Made by a program: the position numbers and the translations under genes. A DNA stretch of 64,000 nt from contig NZ_CP029495.1 in assembly GCF_003325475.1 (NCBI RefSeq), forward strand, positions 1,302,001 to 1,366,000. Reading direction: 5' to 3'. The stretch is from Chromobacterium phragmitis (GTDB taxonomy: Bacteria; Pseudomonadota; Gammaproteobacteria; Burkholderiales; Chromobacteriaceae). The notes under the pieces are model-generated. The model was not told the origin of the DNA. It did no database searches and saw nothing but the letters and a program-made list of their open reading frames with translations. Shown one piece after another: positions 25,522 to 33,659 of the stretch (position 1 is its first letter; every line of letters begins with the position of its first letter).

Positions 25522-25884
25522 TTACTCGCACTTGCATTGCAGCGTGACCTTGTAATCTTCATCGCCGCCGCGGGAGACGATACCCAGCGTGCCCAGCTTG
25601 AGCATGATGTCGGTGGCGGTTTTCGCCGCCTTCATCACCTCGCCGTCCCCCTGGTCTTTGGACTCTTCCTTCCGATCCAGGATGACCAGCTTCTTGTCTT
25701 GCTTCTTGCAAACCTCGCCGGCCTTGCCGACTGCGTTTTCTACCGCATCCTTGTACGAAGCCGCGGTAGCCACCGCGGTAAAGCTGCCTTCCTGCTGCGG
25801 CAGGATCGTGGCTTTAAAAGAAGAGCATGCCGACAACCCTGCGACGACACCCAGCAACAACGGCAAACAGATTTTGTGTTTCAT
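25522..25884 (-). CDS. Small lipoprotein of unknown function
   Basis: The 120-residue product has a lipoprotein signal with lipobox GLSACSS (Cys20). The mature part is lysine-rich (SYKDAVENAVGKAGEVCKKQDKKLVIL) and ends YKVTLQCKCE, so four cysteines besides the lipid-modified one could form disulfides. I do not recognise a family. It sits alone between psd and ilvC, both of which have their own terminators. Confidence 0.7.
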   Translation of the reverse strand: MKHKICLPLLLGVVAGLSACSSFKATILPQQEGSFTAVATAASYKDAVENAVGKAGEVCKKQDKKLVILDRKEESKDQGDGEVMKAAKTATDIMLKLGTLGIVSRGGDEDYKVTLQCKCE

Positions 25885-26009
25885 GAATTTATCTTGGTTT
25901 TCAACAGCTTTTCAGCAGTAGATCAATTACTCGGAATCTACAATATTAATGAAAACTAACATTTACTACAAAGTTTATTTCTAAGCTTATTTCTTTATGT
26001 TATTTACGT

Positions 26010-26035
26010 AAAAAAGCCGGGCTTGCGCCCGGCTT
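26010..26035 (-). terminator. Intrinsic terminator of the ilv operon
   Basis: AAGCCGGGC (26014-26022) and GCCCGGCTT (26027-26035) form a 9-bp stem with a 4-nt loop. On the minus strand it is followed by a U6 tract, 27 bp after the ilvC stop. Confidence 0.9.
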
Positions 26036-26062
26036 CGTCATCAACAACCAACCGTTGATCGA

Positions 26063-27079
26063 TCAGTTCTTGGACTGGTCCACCAGCTTGTTCTTGGCGA
26101 TCCACGGCATCATCGCGCGCAGCTCGGCGCCGACCTTCTCGATCGGGTGGGCGGCGGTCAGGCGGCGGCGGGCGGTCATGGATGGGTAGTTGGTCTTGCC
26201 TTCCAGGATGAACATCTTGGCGTACTCTCCGCTCTGGATGCGGTACAGCGCCTTCTTCATCGCTTCCTTGGTGGCGGAGGTCACCACTTCCGGGCCGGTC
26301 ACGTACTCGCCGTACTCCGCGTTATTGGAGATGGAGTAGTTCATATTGGCGATGCCGCCTTCGTACATCAGGTCGACGATCAGCTTCAGCTCGTGCAGGC
26401 ACTCGAAATAAGCCATTTCCGGCGCGTAGCCGGCTTCCACCAGCGTTTCAAAACCGGCCTTCACCAGCTCCACGGCGCCGCCGCACAGCACGGCCTGCTC
26501 GCCGAACAGGTCGGTCTCGGTTTCCTCGCGGAAGTTGGTCTCGATCACGCCGCCCTTGGTGCCGCCGTTGGCCGCGGCGTAGGACAGCGCCACGTCGCGC
26601 GCCTTGCCGGACTTGTCCTGGTAGACGGCGATCAGGGTCGGCACGCCGCCGCCCTTCAGGTATTCGGAGCGCACGGTGTGGCCCGGACCCTTCGGCGCCA
26701 CCATGATCACGTCGACATCGGCCGACGGCACGATCTGGTTGTAATGAATGTTGAAGCCGTGGGCGAAGGCCAGCGCCGCGCCCTTCTTCAGATTGGGCGC
26801 GATGTCCTTGTGGTAGACATCCGGCTGGGATTCGTCCGGCAGCAGGATCATCACCACGTCGGCCTTCTTCACCGCCTCGGCCACTTCCTTGACCTTGTGG
26901 CCGGCCGCTTCGGCCTTCTTCCACGACGCGCCGTCCTTGCGCAGGCCGACGATGACATCGACGCCCGATTCCTTCAGGTTCTGCGCGTGCGCATGGCCTT
27001 GCGAGCCGTAGCCGATGATGGCTACCTTCTTGCCCTTGATGATGGAGAGGTCGGCGTCTTTGTCGTAATAAACTTTCAT
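26063..27079 (-). CDS. ilvC: Ketol-acid reductoisomerase
   Basis: IlvC isomerises and reduces acetolactate or acetohydroxybutyrate, using NADPH and Mg2+. The 338-residue class I enzyme has the Rossmann motif GYGSQGHAHAQNLKESG, with VGLRK supplying phosphate contacts, then PLLPDES-type MILLPDESQPDVY, the catalytic His in FAHGFNIHY, and metal-binding acidic residues in TDLFGEQAVLCGG and CLHELKLIVDLMYEGG. It is the last gene of ilvI-ilvH-ilvC, 45 bp after ilvH. Confidence 0.98.
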   Translation of the reverse strand: MKVYYDKDADLSIIKGKKVAIIGYGSQGHAHAQNLKESGVDVIVGLRKDGASWKKAEAAGHKVKEVAEAVKKADVVMILLPDESQPDVYHKDIAPNLKKGAALAFAHGFNIHYNQIVPSADVDVIMVAPKGPGHTVRSEYLKGGGVPTLIAVYQDKSGKARDVALSYAAANGGTKGGVIETNFREETETDLFGEQAVLCGGAVELVKAGFETLVEAGYAPEMAYFECLHELKLIVDLMYEGGIANMNYSISNNAEYGEYVTGPEVVTSATKEAMKKALYRIQSGEYAKMFILEGKTNYPSMTARRRLTAAHPIEKVGAELRAMMPWIAKNKLVDQSKN

Positions 27080-27124
27080 TTCTTTATCCTTGGTATTGGT
27101 TTGCTAAGGGACTTGCAGCCCTGC

Positions 27125-27616
27125 TCAGATTTTCAGAACCCGCTCGCCTCGACCGATGCCGGATGCGCCGGTACGGACCGTTTCCAGGATCACTGTGCGG
27201 TCCACCGCCTCGATAAAGGCGCCGAGCTTCTCGCTCGTACCAGTCAGCTCGATGGTGTAAGTCTTTTCCGTCACGTCGATGATGCGTCCGCGGAAGATGT
27301 CGGCCATCCGCTTCATCTCCTCGCGGTCCTTGCCTACGGCGCGGACCTTGATCAGCATCAGCTCGCGTTCGATGTGTTCGGATTCATTGAGGTCTATCAC
27401 CTTGACCACCTCGATCAGCTTGTTGAGCTGCTTGGTGATCTGCTCGATGACTTCGTCGGAACCGTGGGTGACGATGGTCATCCGCGACAGCGTCGGGTCC
27501 TCGGTGGTGGACACTGTCAGCGAATCGATGTTGTAGGCGCGGGCCGAAAACAGCCCCACCACGCGGGACAAGGCGCCCGCTTCATTTTCCAGCAAAATGG
27601 ATAGGATATGTCGCAT
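27125..27616 (-). CDS. ilvH: Acetolactate synthase small (regulatory) subunit
   Basis: The 163-residue product begins MRHILSILLENEAGALSRVV, the ACT-domain valine-binding segment, with GLFSARAYNIDSLTV following. The C-terminal half holds the second domain that activates the large subunit. The ATG at 27616 is 10 bp downstream of ilvI, as expected for stoichiometric co-expression. It confers feedback inhibition by valine in the characterised homologues. Confidence 0.96.
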   Translation of the reverse strand: MRHILSILLENEAGALSRVVGLFSARAYNIDSLTVSTTEDPTLSRMTIVTHGSDEVIEQITKQLNKLIEVVKVIDLNESEHIERELMLIKVRAVGKDREEMKRMADIFRGRIIDVTEKTYTIELTGTSEKLGAFIEAVDRTVILETVRTGASGIGRGERVLKI

Positions 27617-27626
27617 ACCGGCCGCC

Positions 27627-29393
27627 TCAGCACATATTGCCGTAATCACGGTTGTTCTCGAAAGGCACCTGCTGGATGTCGCGCATGTGCGGCGGCAGGT
27701 CCATCTGATCCAGCCCCTTGCCGTTCTGGATCATCGGGAACACGTTTTCCGACTGGTCGGTGCGGAAGTCCAGGAACACCAGACGCTCCTTCAGCTTGTC
27801 GCTGAAAGCCTCCCGCAGCGCCGGCTCCACGTCTGCCGGGCTCTCCACCTTGAGGCCGACATGGCCATAGGCTTCGGCGATCTTGACGAAATCCGGCAGC
27901 GCGTCCATGTAGGACTCGGAATAACGGGTGCCGTAGAAGAACTCCTGCCACTGGCGCACCATGCCCAGATAGCGGTTGTTCAGCGCCAGCACCTTGACCG
28001 GCGTATGGTACTGCTTGGCGGTGGACAGTTCCTGGATGTTCATCTGGATCGAGCCCTCGCCGGTGATGCAGGCCACCTGCGCGTGCGGATTGGCCAGCTG
28101 CGCGCCGATCGCCGCCGGCAGGCCGAAGCCCATGGTGCCGAGGCCGCCGGAGTTCAGCCATTGCTTGGGCCGGTCGAACTTGTAGTACTGCGCCGCCCAC
28201 ATCTGGTGCTGGCCGACGTCCGAAGTGACGATAGCCTGGCCGCCGGTGATGTCGTACAACGTCTGCACCACCATCTGCGGCTTGATCAGCTCGTCGGACG
28301 GCGCGTACAGCAGACAGTCGTGGCCGCGCCATTCCTCGATCCGCTTCCACCACGCCTCCAGCGCCGCGCCCTCCGGCTTCTGGCCGGACTGCTTCAGTTG
28401 CTCCAGCATTTCGCGCAGCACCAGCTTCACGTCGCCGACGATGGGTATGTCGGCCTTGACGCGCTTGGAGATCGAAGACGGATCGACGTCTATATGGATG
28501 ATCTTCTTGGGCTGGCTGAGGAAATGCGACGGCACGCTGATCACGCGGTCGTCGAAACGCGCGCCCACTGCCACCAGCACGTCGCAATACTGCATCGCCA
28601 TATTGGCTTCGTAGGTGCCGTGCATGCCGGGCATGCCCAAGAACTGTCGATCCGAGCCCGGATAGGCGCCCAGGCCCATCAGGGTGTTGGTACACGGCAG
28701 GTTCAAGGACCGCACCAGCTCGGTCACCTCGGCCTCGGCGCGGCCTTGGACTGCGCCGCCGCCTACATAGATGAAAGGCCGCTTGGCTTCCAGCAACAGG
28801 TTTACAGCCTTCTTGATCTGCCCGCTATGGCCGCGGGTAGCCGGCACATAGGAACGGATATGCACGCTGTCCGGATAGCGGAACTCGGCGCGCTGCTGGG
28901 TGACGTCCTTCGGAATGTCCACCACCACCGGGCCGGGACGGCCCGATTTGGCGATGTAAAACGCCTTCTTGATGGTGGCCGCCAGTTCGCTCACATCCTT
29001 GACCAGGAAGTTGTGCTTCACGCACGGCCGGGTGATGCCCACCATGTCCACTTCCTGGAACGCGTCCAGGCCGATGGCCGGAGACGGCACCTGGCCGGAG
29101 ATCACCACCATCGGGACGGAGTCCATGTAGGCGGTGGCGATGCCGGTGACGGCGTTGGTCGCGCCGGGACCGGAGGTCACCAATGCCACGCCCACCTTGT
29201 CGCTGGAGCGCGAATAGGCGTCGGCGGCATGCGTCGCCGCCTGTTCGTGCCTCACCAGCACGTGTTTGAACTTGTCCTGCCGGAAGATGGCATCGTAGAT
29301 TTCAAGTACCGCGCCGCCCGGGTAGCCGAAGACAAATTCGACCCCCTCTTCCTGCAGGCAGCGGACTACTATTTCGGCGCCCGATATCTGCAT
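27627..29393 (-). CDS. ilvI: Acetolactate synthase large (catalytic) subunit
   Basis: This ThDP/FAD enzyme condenses pyruvate with pyruvate or 2-ketobutyrate. The 588-residue product begins MQISGAEIVVRCLQEEGVEF. The catalytic Glu lies in VLVRHEQAATHAADAY. The ThDP-Mg motif is ITGEGSIQMN with a distal NNRYLGM; Glu replaces the GDG Asp, a variant I believe is normal in this group. AGAGG precedes the ATG at 29393 by 5 nt. An in-frame ATG at 29420 is less likely. The ilv promoter and any attenuator should lie in 29394-29586. Confidence 0.97.
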   Translation of the reverse strand: MQISGAEIVVRCLQEEGVEFVFGYPGGAVLEIYDAIFRQDKFKHVLVRHEQAATHAADAYSRSSDKVGVALVTSGPGATNAVTGIATAYMDSVPMVVISGQVPSPAIGLDAFQEVDMVGITRPCVKHNFLVKDVSELAATIKKAFYIAKSGRPGPVVVDIPKDVTQQRAEFRYPDSVHIRSYVPATRGHSGQIKKAVNLLLEAKRPFIYVGGGAVQGRAEAEVTELVRSLNLPCTNTLMGLGAYPGSDRQFLGMPGMHGTYEANMAMQYCDVLVAVGARFDDRVISVPSHFLSQPKKIIHIDVDPSSISKRVKADIPIVGDVKLVLREMLEQLKQSGQKPEGAALEAWWKRIEEWRGHDCLLYAPSDELIKPQMVVQTLYDITGGQAIVTSDVGQHQMWAAQYYKFDRPKQWLNSGGLGTMGFGLPAAIGAQLANPHAQVACITGEGSIQMNIQELSTAKQYHTPVKVLALNNRYLGMVRQWQEFFYGTRYSESYMDALPDFVKIAEAYGHVGLKVESPADVEPALREAFSDKLKERLVFLDFRTDQSENVFPMIQNGKGLDQMDLPPHMRDIQQVPFENNRDYGNMC

Positions 29394-29586
29394 ATCGCCT
29401 CTATTTCGTGTTGATTTCATCCCGTTTGCTCAAAGACCTTATCGTATTGCTCAAAGCACGGTCAAGTGATTTTGTGCAGGTGCAAAATCGCGCTAAGCCA
29501 CGGTTATTTCAGAAGAAAAACTCGCACTAGCCTAGCGAATCATGCTCTGCTAACATCTTCGGTTGGCATCAACCTGAAATGCACAG

Positions 29587-30153
29587 ATGGCAAGCCGCAA
29601 GGAAATGGCCGACTTCCTCGAGTCGGTGGAGAAGCGCGCCTTCAAGCAGGCGCTATACGCGGTGAGGCAGGAAGACAATGCGCTGGACATCGTGCAAGAT
29701 TCGATGATGAAACTGGCCGACCGCTACGCGCACGCGCCCGCGAACGAGCTGCCGCTGATCTTCCAGCGCATCCTGCAGAACACCATCCGCGACTACTATC
29801 GCCGCAGCAAAGTGCGCAGCTTCGTCAGCACGCTGCTGTCCTCGTTGATTCCCACCCATGCCGAGGACGATGCCCTAGATCCGCTGGAAACGCTGAACGT
29901 CGCCGCCGACGAGGCCCATACCAATCCGGAACAGTGGTACCAACGCAAGGAAGTGGCGCTGATGATAGACGCATCGCTGCAACTGCTGCCCGCCCGTCAA
30001 CGGGAGGCCTTCCTGCTGCGTTATTGGGAAGGACTGGATGTCGCCGAAACCGCTCTGGTCATGGGTTGCTCCGAGGGCAGCGTGAAAACGCACTGCTCCC
30101 GCGCCAATCACACCCTGGCGGCCATTCTTGCGCAAAAGGGAGTCATGCTATGA
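29587..30153 (+). CDS. ECF-type RNA polymerase sigma factor
   Basis: The 188-residue product has sigma region 2 (AVRQEDNALDIVQDSMMKL and FQRILQNTIRDYYRRSKVR) and region 4 (LPARQREAFLLRYWEGLDVA, then MGCSEGSVKTHCSRA as the recognition helix). An acidic linker lies between them. It is divergent from ilvI and overlaps the next gene by 4 bp. In Betaproteobacteria I recall this sigma/DUF3619/DUF3106/RDD group next to ilvIHC repeatedly, but no regulon or signal is known to me. Confidence 0.88.
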   Translation: MASRKEMADFLESVEKRAFKQALYAVRQEDNALDIVQDSMMKLADRYAHAPANELPLIFQRILQNTIRDYYRRSKVRSFVSTLLSSLIPTHAEDDALDPLETLNVAADEAHTNPEQWYQRKEVALMIDASLQLLPARQREAFLLRYWEGLDVAETALVMGCSEGSVKTHCSRANHTLAAILAQKGVML

Positions 30154-30530
30154 AACACGCCAACGACGGGCAGGGAGAGCATTTTCCCGTCCATATCGCC
30201 CGCATTCTGAACAATCCCCATTCCGAACCCAGCCCGCGGCAAATGGCCCGCCTGAAAACAGCCCGCGCCGAGGCGATGCGGCGTTTCGAACAGCGCGCCG
30301 CCGAAAATGTCAGCCTGCAGGAAAAAATCTGGACCTGGGCGCAGCGACACACCCTTCTGCTGAAACGGGGCAGCGCCGCGCTCGGCTTCGCAGTGATCAC
30401 CGGCGCCGGCCTGATGCTGGTGGAAGGCCTGATGGCCGAAAGCGACGCGGTGGACGCCACCGTGCTGTCGCAAGACATGCCGCTCGACTCTTTGCTGGAG
30501 CCCCATTTCAGCCGGGGGCTGCATGAGTAA
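30150..30530 (+). CDS. DUF3619 protein, candidate anti-sigma factor
   Basis: The 126-residue product begins MKHANDGQGEHFPVHIARIL. It has a cytosolic basic/helical N-terminal part of about 70 residues, one transmembrane helix (about 74-95, ALGFAVITGAGLMLVEGLM) and a short acidic periplasmic tail. The topology, and the ATGA overlap with the sigma gene, suggest it tethers or inhibits the sigma factor. This is inference from organisation only. Confidence 0.75.
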   Translation: MKHANDGQGEHFPVHIARILNNPHSEPSPRQMARLKTARAEAMRRFEQRAAENVSLQEKIWTWAQRHTLLLKRGSAALGFAVITGAGLMLVEGLMAESDAVDATVLSQDMPLDSLLEPHFSRGLHE

Positions 30531-30921
30531 GGCAAAGTGGCTGGCCGGCGCCTTCAGCCTGGCCTGCCTGCTTACCCCACGCGTCTCACTCGCCACGCCG
30601 CTGGCCGATCCGCGCTGGGAGCAATTGAATGGCGAGCAGCAGCAAGTGCTGGCGCCGCTGGCCTCCGATTGGAACCGCTTCGCGCCAGACAAGAAGCAAG
30701 ACCTGCTGACCATCGTCCCCCGCTTCGCCGAACTGACGCCCAGCCAGCAGCAAAGGCTGCAACGCCGGCTCAAGGCCTGGACCGAGTTGAGCGAACAACA
30801 GCGCGACGAAATCCGCGCCAATTGGAAAAAACTGCAGCAGCTGCCGCCGGAACAGCGCGAGCAAGCGCTGCGCCGCCTGCGCGCCCGCGCCGTGAAACCC
30901 ACCTCCGCCTCCGCCCCATGA
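30523..30921 (+). CDS. DUF3106 periplasmic protein
   Basis: The 132-residue product has a signal peptide (residues 1-24, cleaved near SLA-TPLAD). It is followed by a Gln/Arg-rich helical domain with repeated W-x-x-L/F spacing: PRWEQLNGEQQQVLAPLASDW, PRFAELTPSQQQRLQRRL and ENWKKLQQL-like segments. That pattern resembles CpxP/Spy/RcnB-type periplasmic stress proteins in style, though homology is not established. It overlaps the DUF3619 gene by 8 bp. Confidence 0.75.
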   Translation: MSKAKWLAGAFSLACLLTPRVSLATPLADPRWEQLNGEQQQVLAPLASDWNRFAPDKKQDLLTIVPRFAELTPSQQQRLQRRLKAWTELSEQQRDEIRANWKKLQQLPPEQREQALRRLRARAVKPTSASAP

Positions 30922-31433
30922 CCGAGCTTCCCGTACCCGGCCTCGCCCGCTGCCTGGCCAGCCTGTTCTACGAATCGTTGCTTATCGTCGCCATGCTGCT
31001 GATCGCCAGCGCCGCGCTGACCCCCTTGCAATTGCTGCTGGGACAAGACTCCGGGCTGCTGCATGGCCTGATCCAATTGGCCGCCGCCGGCGTGCTGTTC
31101 GCCTATTTCGGCTACTGCTGGACACGCAGCGGCCAAACCGCGGCGATGAAGACCTGGCATATCCGGCTGGTAACCGCCGACGGCCGCTTGCTGAGCTGGC
31201 CGCAGGCGCTGATGCGCTTCGCCGTCGCGGCGATGCTGTTCGTCGGCTTGCCCATCATTTCCTACCTGGGCTGGCTGCGCAGCTACGGCGACCACCCGGC
31301 CGCCAAGTGGCTGGCGCTGATCTGGTGGCTGGTGCCTTTCCTGTCCCGCTACTACGACAAGGAACGCCGCCACCTGCACGACCGCCTGTCCGGCACCCGG
31401 CTGGAGCTGCTGCCCAAGCCCGCGCGGAAGTAG
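30918..31433 (+). CDS. RDD-family membrane protein
   Basis: The 171-residue product has four hydrophobic segments and the RDD hallmarks: Arg in the first helix region (GLARCLASLFYESLLI), TAAMKTWHIRLVTADG, and RRHLHDRLSGTRLELL with the His-Asp pair near the C-terminus. Substrate and role are unknown. It starts within the DUF3106 stop (ATGA) and ends 1 bp from the convergent LysR gene. Confidence 0.85.
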   Translation: MTELPVPGLARCLASLFYESLLIVAMLLIASAALTPLQLLLGQDSGLLHGLIQLAAAGVLFAYFGYCWTRSGQTAAMKTWHIRLVTADGRLLSWPQALMRFAVAAMLFVGLPIISYLGWLRSYGDHPAAKWLALIWWLVPFLSRYYDKERRHLHDRLSGTRLELLPKPARK

Positions 31434-31434
31434 C

Positions 31435-32328
31435 TCAGGCCTGCAGCAGCGGCTCCTCTGCCGCGAATTCCAGCAAGATGTCCAACAGCGCCCGCACCCG
31501 GGCCGGCATCGCCCGGCGCTGCGGCCATACCGCGTACACCGGGCGCGGCGGTATCCGCCAGTCCGGCAGCACCCGCTCCAGCCGGCCATCCGCCAGCTCG
31601 CGGTGGCATTGGCTGAGCGGACACAGCACCACGCCGCAGCCCGCCTCCGCCATCCTCACGCCCAATTGCATGTCGTTGACCAGCAGCCGCGCGCCATCCG
31701 GCAGCGCCCTCTCCTCGTCGCCGCCGACGCGACGCAGCTTCCAGTTTTGCAGCGGCGTGGTCAGCAGCAGATCATGTTCCGCCAGCTGTTCGAACGCCTG
31801 TGGCCGTCCACGCTCTGCTAGATACGACGGCGCCGCCGCCAGCAGCGCGCTCACCTGGCCCAGCTTGCGCTGGCTCAACTGCGAATCCGGCTGCGGCCCC
31901 ACCCGTATCGCCAGGTCGCCGCCCGTCTCCCACACATCGTCCACGCCATTGCTCAACGCCAGCTCCAGCCGCACCGCCGGATGCCGCCTCAGCAGCCGCT
32001 GCCATACCGGAAGCAGCAGGCTGTTGGCCATGCTCACCGGCGCCATCGCCCGCACCACGCCCTCCACCCGGTTCAGGGTCGCGTCCAGCGAGTCCGCGGC
32101 CTGCCTCAGCGCCGACAGCAAAGGCTTGCACTGCTCGTAGTATTGCCAGCCTTCGTTGGTCGGCACCAGCCGGCGCGCGCTGCGATTCAGCAATTTGCAG
32201 CCGAGCTTGGCCTCCAGCGCTTGCAAGCGCCGGGTCAGCGTCGCCGCCGGCATGCCCTGCCGCTGGGCGGCCGCGCTCAGGCTGCCGGCATCCACAATCG
32301 CCACGAATAAGTCCAGATCGTCCAGCAT
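31435..32328 (-). CDS. LysR-family transcriptional regulator
   Basis: The 297-residue product has an N-terminal winged HTH (LDLFVAIVDAGSLSAAAQRQGMP, then TLTRRLQALEAKLGCKLLNR) and a periplasmic-binding-protein-like effector domain. It is divergent from the DUF2798/AhpD-like pair with a 98-bp gap. That is the classical arrangement for a LysR protein controlling its neighbours. Confidence 0.9.
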   Translation of the reverse strand: MLDDLDLFVAIVDAGSLSAAAQRQGMPAATLTRRLQALEAKLGCKLLNRSARRLVPTNEGWQYYEQCKPLLSALRQAADSLDATLNRVEGVVRAMAPVSMANSLLLPVWQRLLRRHPAVRLELALSNGVDDVWETGGDLAIRVGPQPDSQLSQRKLGQVSALLAAAPSYLAERGRPQAFEQLAEHDLLLTTPLQNWKLRRVGGDEERALPDGARLLVNDMQLGVRMAEAGCGVVLCPLSQCHRELADGRLERVLPDWRIPPRPVYAVWPQRRAMPARVRALLDILLEFAAEEPLLQA

Positions 32329-32426
32329 GATTGCAAAAATGGAATTTGAAATTGATTTTTTGATTCTATTTTCATAATGCGCTTTTGACTAGACTCGCCT
32401 CATCGTTAACCGAATGGAGCGCCATC

Positions 32427-32693
32427 ATGAGTCCCGCCCTGCGCCAACGCTTGTTGTTCTCGCTGCTGATGTCGGCGGCGATGTCTTTCCTGATGACCGC
32501 CTGGGTCAGCTGGCTGAATCTTGGACTGCGCCCGGACCTCCTCGCCCGCTGGCTGCATGCTTTCGTTTCCGCCTGGCCCGCCGCCTTCGCCGCGGTGCTG
32601 CTGCTGGCGCCGCCCATTCACCGCCTCACCCAGCGCCTGCTGAACGGGCGCGCTCAAACCGTTGGCAAGCCCGCCCTGAACCCAAAAGGATGA
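32427..32693 (+). CDS. DUF2798 small membrane protein
   Basis: The 88-residue protein begins MSPALRQRLLFSLLMSAAMS. It has two membrane helices and the family-type loop TAWVSWLNLGL...RWLHAFVSAWP, ending PIHRLTQRLL. GGAG lies 7 nt before the ATG. It lies 4 bp upstream of the AhpD-like gene. The function is unknown. Confidence 0.78.
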   Translation: MSPALRQRLLFSLLMSAAMSFLMTAWVSWLNLGLRPDLLARWLHAFVSAWPAAFAAVLLLAPPIHRLTQRLLNGRAQTVGKPALNPKG

Positions 32694-32697
32694 AATC

Positions 32698-33126
32698 ATG
32701 AGACTCGACTACACCCAGCTGTCGCCCAAGGCCTACCAGGGGCTGCTCGCCTGCAAGAATGCGCTGGCGGAAAGCAGCCTGGGCCTGCCGCTGATCGAAC
32801 TGGTCTACCTGCGCGTGGCGCAGCTCAATGGCTGCGTGTTCTGCCTGAAATTGCACAACCACGCGCTGCGCCGACGCGGAGAAAGCCAGGACAAGCTGGA
32901 CATGGTGGGCGGCTGGGATGTGGCGGAGGACGGCGTGTTCTCCCCGCGCGAGCGCGCCGCCCTCGCCTGGACCGAAGCGGTGACCCGCGTCGCGGAAAGC
33001 CGCGCGCCGGACAGCCTCTACCAGCCGCTGCGCGAACATTTCAGCGAATCGGAGATTTCCGACCTGACCTTGGCCATCGCGCTGATGAACGCGTTCACCC
33101 GGATAGCGGTGGCAGTGAGGCAATGA
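32698..33126 (+). CDS. AhpD-like alkylhydroperoxidase (carboxymuconolactone decarboxylase family)
   Basis: The 142-residue product has the peroxidatic signature LNGCVFCLKLHNHALRRRGE, a CxxC with the trailing His of AhpD-type thiol peroxidases. It also has the helical core SPRERAALAWTEAVTRV. It is probably a cytosolic antioxidant enzyme. Its start is 4 bp after the DUF2798 gene. Regulation by the divergent LysR protein is likely. Confidence 0.88.
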   Translation: MRLDYTQLSPKAYQGLLACKNALAESSLGLPLIELVYLRVAQLNGCVFCLKLHNHALRRRGESQDKLDMVGGWDVAEDGVFSPRERAALAWTEAVTRVAESRAPDSLYQPLREHFSESEISDLTLAIALMNAFTRIAVAVRQ

Positions 33127-33659
33127 CGGCAAGCCACTGACAAAAACCGCCAACTGGAAGGCATAGTCTCGAGCCCGCATCCGCCTGGAGACGAGACATG
33201 CCTTTCCCCCATCGCGATGGCGCCCATCTGTCCAAATGAGACTGCCGGCGCGGCGCAGCGCTGCCATGCCAGGCTCTCTTCTGGCCACTTCGCGCACGCG
33301 ATGGCGCATCAATCTGTTTCTGCTGGAAACCGCGCGCCACAGGCGCGGCGAGGCCACCGCGAAAGCGTGGCGATGGAATCCAGAATCCAAGCTTTCCTTG
33401 CGATGGCCAACACGCTGGCCAACGGCTGTCTGTCAGATTATCGCCGCCAGGAGCCCCACGACGCCTGAGCCGCCGAAAACGCTTGCGGCTGGGGAGCGAG
33501 ACGCATCAACCGGACGACGCTAGCCGGATGGAAAGCCGAGAGAATGCAAAGCGCTGGCCATCCAAGCTTATCCACACCTTCTCCGCCCAGCCGGATTTAT
33601 CCACACGCTTAGTCCACAAGCTCGCCCAGCGATTGCGTCAACCGGAAAAGCCGCTCCGC
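33127..33659. other. 533-bp intergenic region with DnaA boxes
   Basis: No convincing gene is present. A 13-codon ORF at 33198-33239 with a GGAG-type ribosome-binding site overlaps by ATGA a 95-codon Arg/Trp-rich ORF (33236-33523) on the plus strand. The product (starting MRLPARRSAAMPGSLLATSR) matches nothing I recognise, and translation is doubtful. The last 100 bp contain two perfect DnaA boxes. Confidence 0.5.
33568..33618 (+). promoter_or_regulatory. Cluster of DnaA boxes
   Basis: TTATCCACA occurs exactly at 33568-33576 and at 33597-33605 on the same strand, 29 bp apart. A degenerate copy (TAGTCCACA, two mismatches) follows at 33610-33618. A perfect 9-mer is expected about once per 130 kb counting both strands, so the pair is unlikely to be chance. 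It could titrate DnaA or regulate guaD. The sequence does not look like a chromosome origin (no dnaA or rpmH nearby). Confidence 0.55.

Noticed and set aside
27627..29393. GEG instead of GDG in the ThDP motif of acetolactate synthase
   Set aside because: This variant is, to my knowledge, frequent in Pseudomonas and Betaproteobacteria and the rest of the enzyme is complete.
33236..33523. 95-codon Arg/Trp-rich ORF overlapping a 13-codon ORF
   Set aside because: It has no recognisable family, biased composition typical of GC-rich shadows, and only context-level evidence for translation. It is mentioned only in the description of the intergenic region.
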